The notes under the pieces were generated by a model. That model saw only the letters and a list, made by a program, of their open reading frames with translations, did not search any database and was not told the DNA's origin. Positions 62,365 through 64,000 of a DNA stretch of 64,000 nucleotides are shown piece after piece. Every line of letters begins with the position of its first letter. Positions within the stretch are counted from its first letter, which is position 1. The translations under genes and the position numbers were made by a program. The DNA comes from Mactromeris polynyma (Eukaryota; Mollusca; Bivalvia; Venerida; Mactridae). The stretch lies in contig JASFXZ010000045.1 of NCBI GenBank assembly GCA_032209605.1, positions 1,674,001 through 1,738,000 on the forward strand, given 5' to 3'.

Positions 62365-63213
62365 TATTATTTTATGAAAAGTCGGGCAAAGATAACAACA
62401 CTTATCTGAATTTCACTATTATAATATCTTCAATTAACGCCATTACTACACAGCAACAAAACAACAACATGTTAAAACCTTATTTAATGTTTGGATACTT
62501 GTGGCCGCAATATTCTCCCTTCGTACACAATGTTGCCATTGCCAAGTAGAGAATCAGTAAAACCCTGGCCAGCCGAAGGCCATGTATATATTTATTTATA
62601 GTATATATCTGAAAATAACTCATTTACTAATTTCACTGTTATGCCAACTTCTGCTATGCAACAAAAACCACTTGCCAGAGAAACTATTCTGCTATGCAAC
62701 AATAACACACGCTATTAGTGTTATACATTATTCTGTTACGCGAGAAAAACCGTGCACGATTTAAGACATTATTCTGCTATGCAACAAACCACACGCAATT
62801 AGCCATTAGACTGCTATGCAACAAAACCACACACTGTTAGATTACTGTGCTATGCAACAAAAAACCACAAACTCTTCGCCATTTGACTTTGCTATGCTAA
62901 TTGGCTCTAACAGTATATTCCGCTATAACATTATTTACCGCTCTACATGAAGATGCCAAAAAATTAGAGGTGTACATGGGACTACCTAGCATATAAGCGC
63001 TGTTTGGGCTGTACCCTCACCTCTAATTGTTACAGTTTAAATTTAGAATATTAGATGTGTCCCTTGCCTCGTTATTTCATGAAGCATGAACCAGATCAAG
63101 GGACAACTATGAAAATGTAACTTGATTGAGTAGTCTCCCTTGGTTAATCGAGTCTACCCGACACAAGTAGAGACCCTAGAATTAATGTGACCAACGGCTG
63201 ACCAGAATTTTAC
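62365..63213 (-). repeat. 849-bp direct repeat, copy 2 (proposed B1)
   Basis: Same sequence as 60743-61591 throughout by eye, then diverges at GAATTTTAC|G against GAATTTTAC|A. The identity implies very recent insertion or duplication. Confidence 0.95.
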
Positions 63214-63260
63214 GCCACAGCAAATATTTAATTGAAATTACATATTTGTCCTCCAAAATT

Positions 63261-63881
63261 CTAACTTTGACCAATTATCCTACTAGTGTCATTTGACAAA
63301 AAAGTATTTATAGCTTCACTTATTGTTAGCAAGTACATATCGTTTCCAACATCAGACAAGTGTACTCCATCAGGTCTATAGAAACCTGGGGTTGTCCTGT
63401 CAATATCATGCACTATTATTCTTCCACGGGGGTCATTTAATATAATTTGTTTTACCTTTCGATTAATTCTCTTACGTTTTAAGTCAAGGACCTTGGCAGA
63501 TTCTGGAGTGTTAGACGAATTTCGCCACTTTAATCTAGGGAGGATATAAGTCCAGGCAATTGTTGCTTCTGGAAAACTACCTTTTAGATAAGCTATTGAT
63601 TTTTCCAAGTAATTTACAATTTGACAGGTGTGAGATGATGTCATATTATTCCCCCCTAAATTAATAATTATAATATTTGGCCTTATACCACATAAAATTC
63701 CATGTTGTATTATGGAATTTAGATCTTGAGCCCTCAGTGATGGTCTACCATTCCATGTCAGCTTAACATCTTTCAACTTTAAATTTTTATCACCACGAGA
63801 TTCTGCCCTCACACCAGCCCATCTTACTATTGAATCACCTAATACCCATACTTCTGAAAAATTGATATAATTCACTGTTTG
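63261..63881 (-). CDS. SGNH-hydrolase domain of a retroelement, partial
   Basis: About 206 codons ending at a stop at 63261. The frame carries block I VLGDSIVRW with the nucleophile Ser, block III NLGGNN with the oxyanion residues, and block V PDGVHLS with the catalytic Asp and His, so a complete SGNH (GDSL-like) esterase fold is likely. It has no ATG before the Ser motif: it opens from a TGA at 63882-63884, and the 204-codon count starts at a GTG. It may therefore be joined by splicing (the complement reads TTTGACAAACAG just upstream) or by a frame change to a preceding gene. Its place beside the direct repeats argues for a retroelement hydrolase and not a host lipase. Substrate unknown. Confidence 0.75.
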   Translation of the reverse strand, partial: QTVNYINFSEVWVLGDSIVRWAGVRAESRGDKNLKLKDVKLTWNGRPSLRAQDLNSIIQHGILCGIRPNIIIINLGGNNMTSSHTCQIVNYLEKSIAYLKGSFPEATIAWTYILPRLKWRNSSNTPESAKVLDLKRKRINRKVKQIILNDPRGRIIVHDIDRTTPGFYRPDGVHLSDVGNDMYLLTISEAINTFLSNDTSRIIGQS

Positions 63882-63884
63882 TCA

Positions 63885-64000
63885 AATAAAATAGTATTTT
63901 GCCACCAATATAACCAGCATTAAACTGGTGCATTCTAAAGCAATGACTGTTACTGGGAATTCAGTTATAATCGTAAATATCTTTTGTAAGCATCAGATGA
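63885..64000. other. sequence to the right edge
   Basis: About 115 bp, AT-rich, upstream of the hydrolase frame on the minus strand. No domain is readable before the window ends. Confidence 0.5.

Larger units (their letters stand above)
60743..64000 (-). mobile_element. putative Ngaro/DIRS-type retrotransposon, 3' part, minus strand
   Basis: Two 849-bp direct repeats (60743-61591 and 62365-63213, constant offset 1622, no difference seen by eye) enclose a 773-bp segment (61592-62364). A minus-strand SGNH-hydrolase frame starts 48 bp beyond the second repeat. Read on the minus strand the order is hydrolase, B1, A2, B2. Split direct repeats A1 ... B1-A2-B2 define Ngaro and related tyrosine-recombinase retrotransposons, and some of these encode an SGNH hydrolase. 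Reverse transcriptase, RNase H, recombinase and A1 would lie past 64000. Alternatives: a plain tandem duplication, or two LTRs of a small non-autonomous element; no TG...CA ends, primer-binding site or target duplication support LTRs. Confidence 0.5.

Noticed and set aside
60743..63213. Ordinary LTR retrotransposon with 849-bp LTRs
   Set aside because: The repeats lack TG...CA ends, a primer-binding site and a polypurine tract at the junctions, and the 773-bp interior encodes nothing; the adjacent hydrolase lies outside the pair.
63261..63881. A host GDSL-type lipase gene
   Set aside because: No ATG, signal peptide or neighbouring exon, and its position against the direct repeats fits a retroelement hydrolase better.

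Overview
The window looks like genomic DNA of an invertebrate animal, most probably a bivalve mollusc. It is AT-rich and intron-rich, and it carries mariner, hAT and tRNA-derived SINE relics plus a small repeat bounded by TTATGCCCCC/GGGGGCATAA of a kind I associate with bivalve genomes. The taxon is inferred; no sequence search could be run.

Left part (1-14.5 kb). A 38-bp tandem array opens the window. Two paralogous, apparently intronless, minus-strand genes of unknown function follow: copy A (3451-4842, intact) and copy B (10629-13699, broken by one stop and one 1-nt deletion). They share a helical N-terminal region, a block of octapeptide (x-x-x-x-L-D-Q-Q) repeats and a TPR-like C-terminal region. 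The octapeptide block is about 4 units in A and about 74 units in B. Both copies keep their flanks, so a segment of roughly 1.9 kb was duplicated. A 1.46-kb element later entered the 3' flank of copy B, and a shorter inverted relative lies in an intron of the next gene. A dead mariner element (5328-7025), a relic of a third paralog and a hAT transposase fragment fill the rest.

Main part (15.4-60.2 kb). On the plus strand lies most of one very large hemicentin gene. I can place 64 coding exons: 24 immunoglobulin I-set domains, 6 thrombospondin type-1 repeats, a nidogen G2F domain on four exons, a short Cys module, and 9 calcium-binding EGF domains with a Cys-containing linker before the eighth. 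Every domain is bounded by phase-1 introns and has a length divisible by three, which cross-checks all the splice sites. The von Willebrand A domain and the earlier Ig domains must lie upstream. The fibulin-type C-terminal module must lie beyond the right edge: the last visible exon ends in phase 2 and the next one is not found. The protein is expected to be a secreted, basement-membrane-associated adhesion protein. Its introns carry minisatellites (19, 28, about 30 and 74 bp units), SINEs and MITEs. One intron holds a 50-nt splice-competent segment that would introduce a stop.

Right end (60.7-64 kb). Inside the last visible hemicentin intron are two apparently identical 849-bp direct repeats around a 773-bp segment. 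A minus-strand SGNH-hydrolase frame lies directly beside them. Read on the minus strand this has the order hydrolase, B1, A2, B2, the 'split direct repeat' end of a Ngaro/DIRS-type tyrosine-recombinase retrotransposon. Its reverse transcriptase, recombinase and A1 copy would lie just past position 64000. This is the most novel-looking object here, together with the octapeptide-array gene family.
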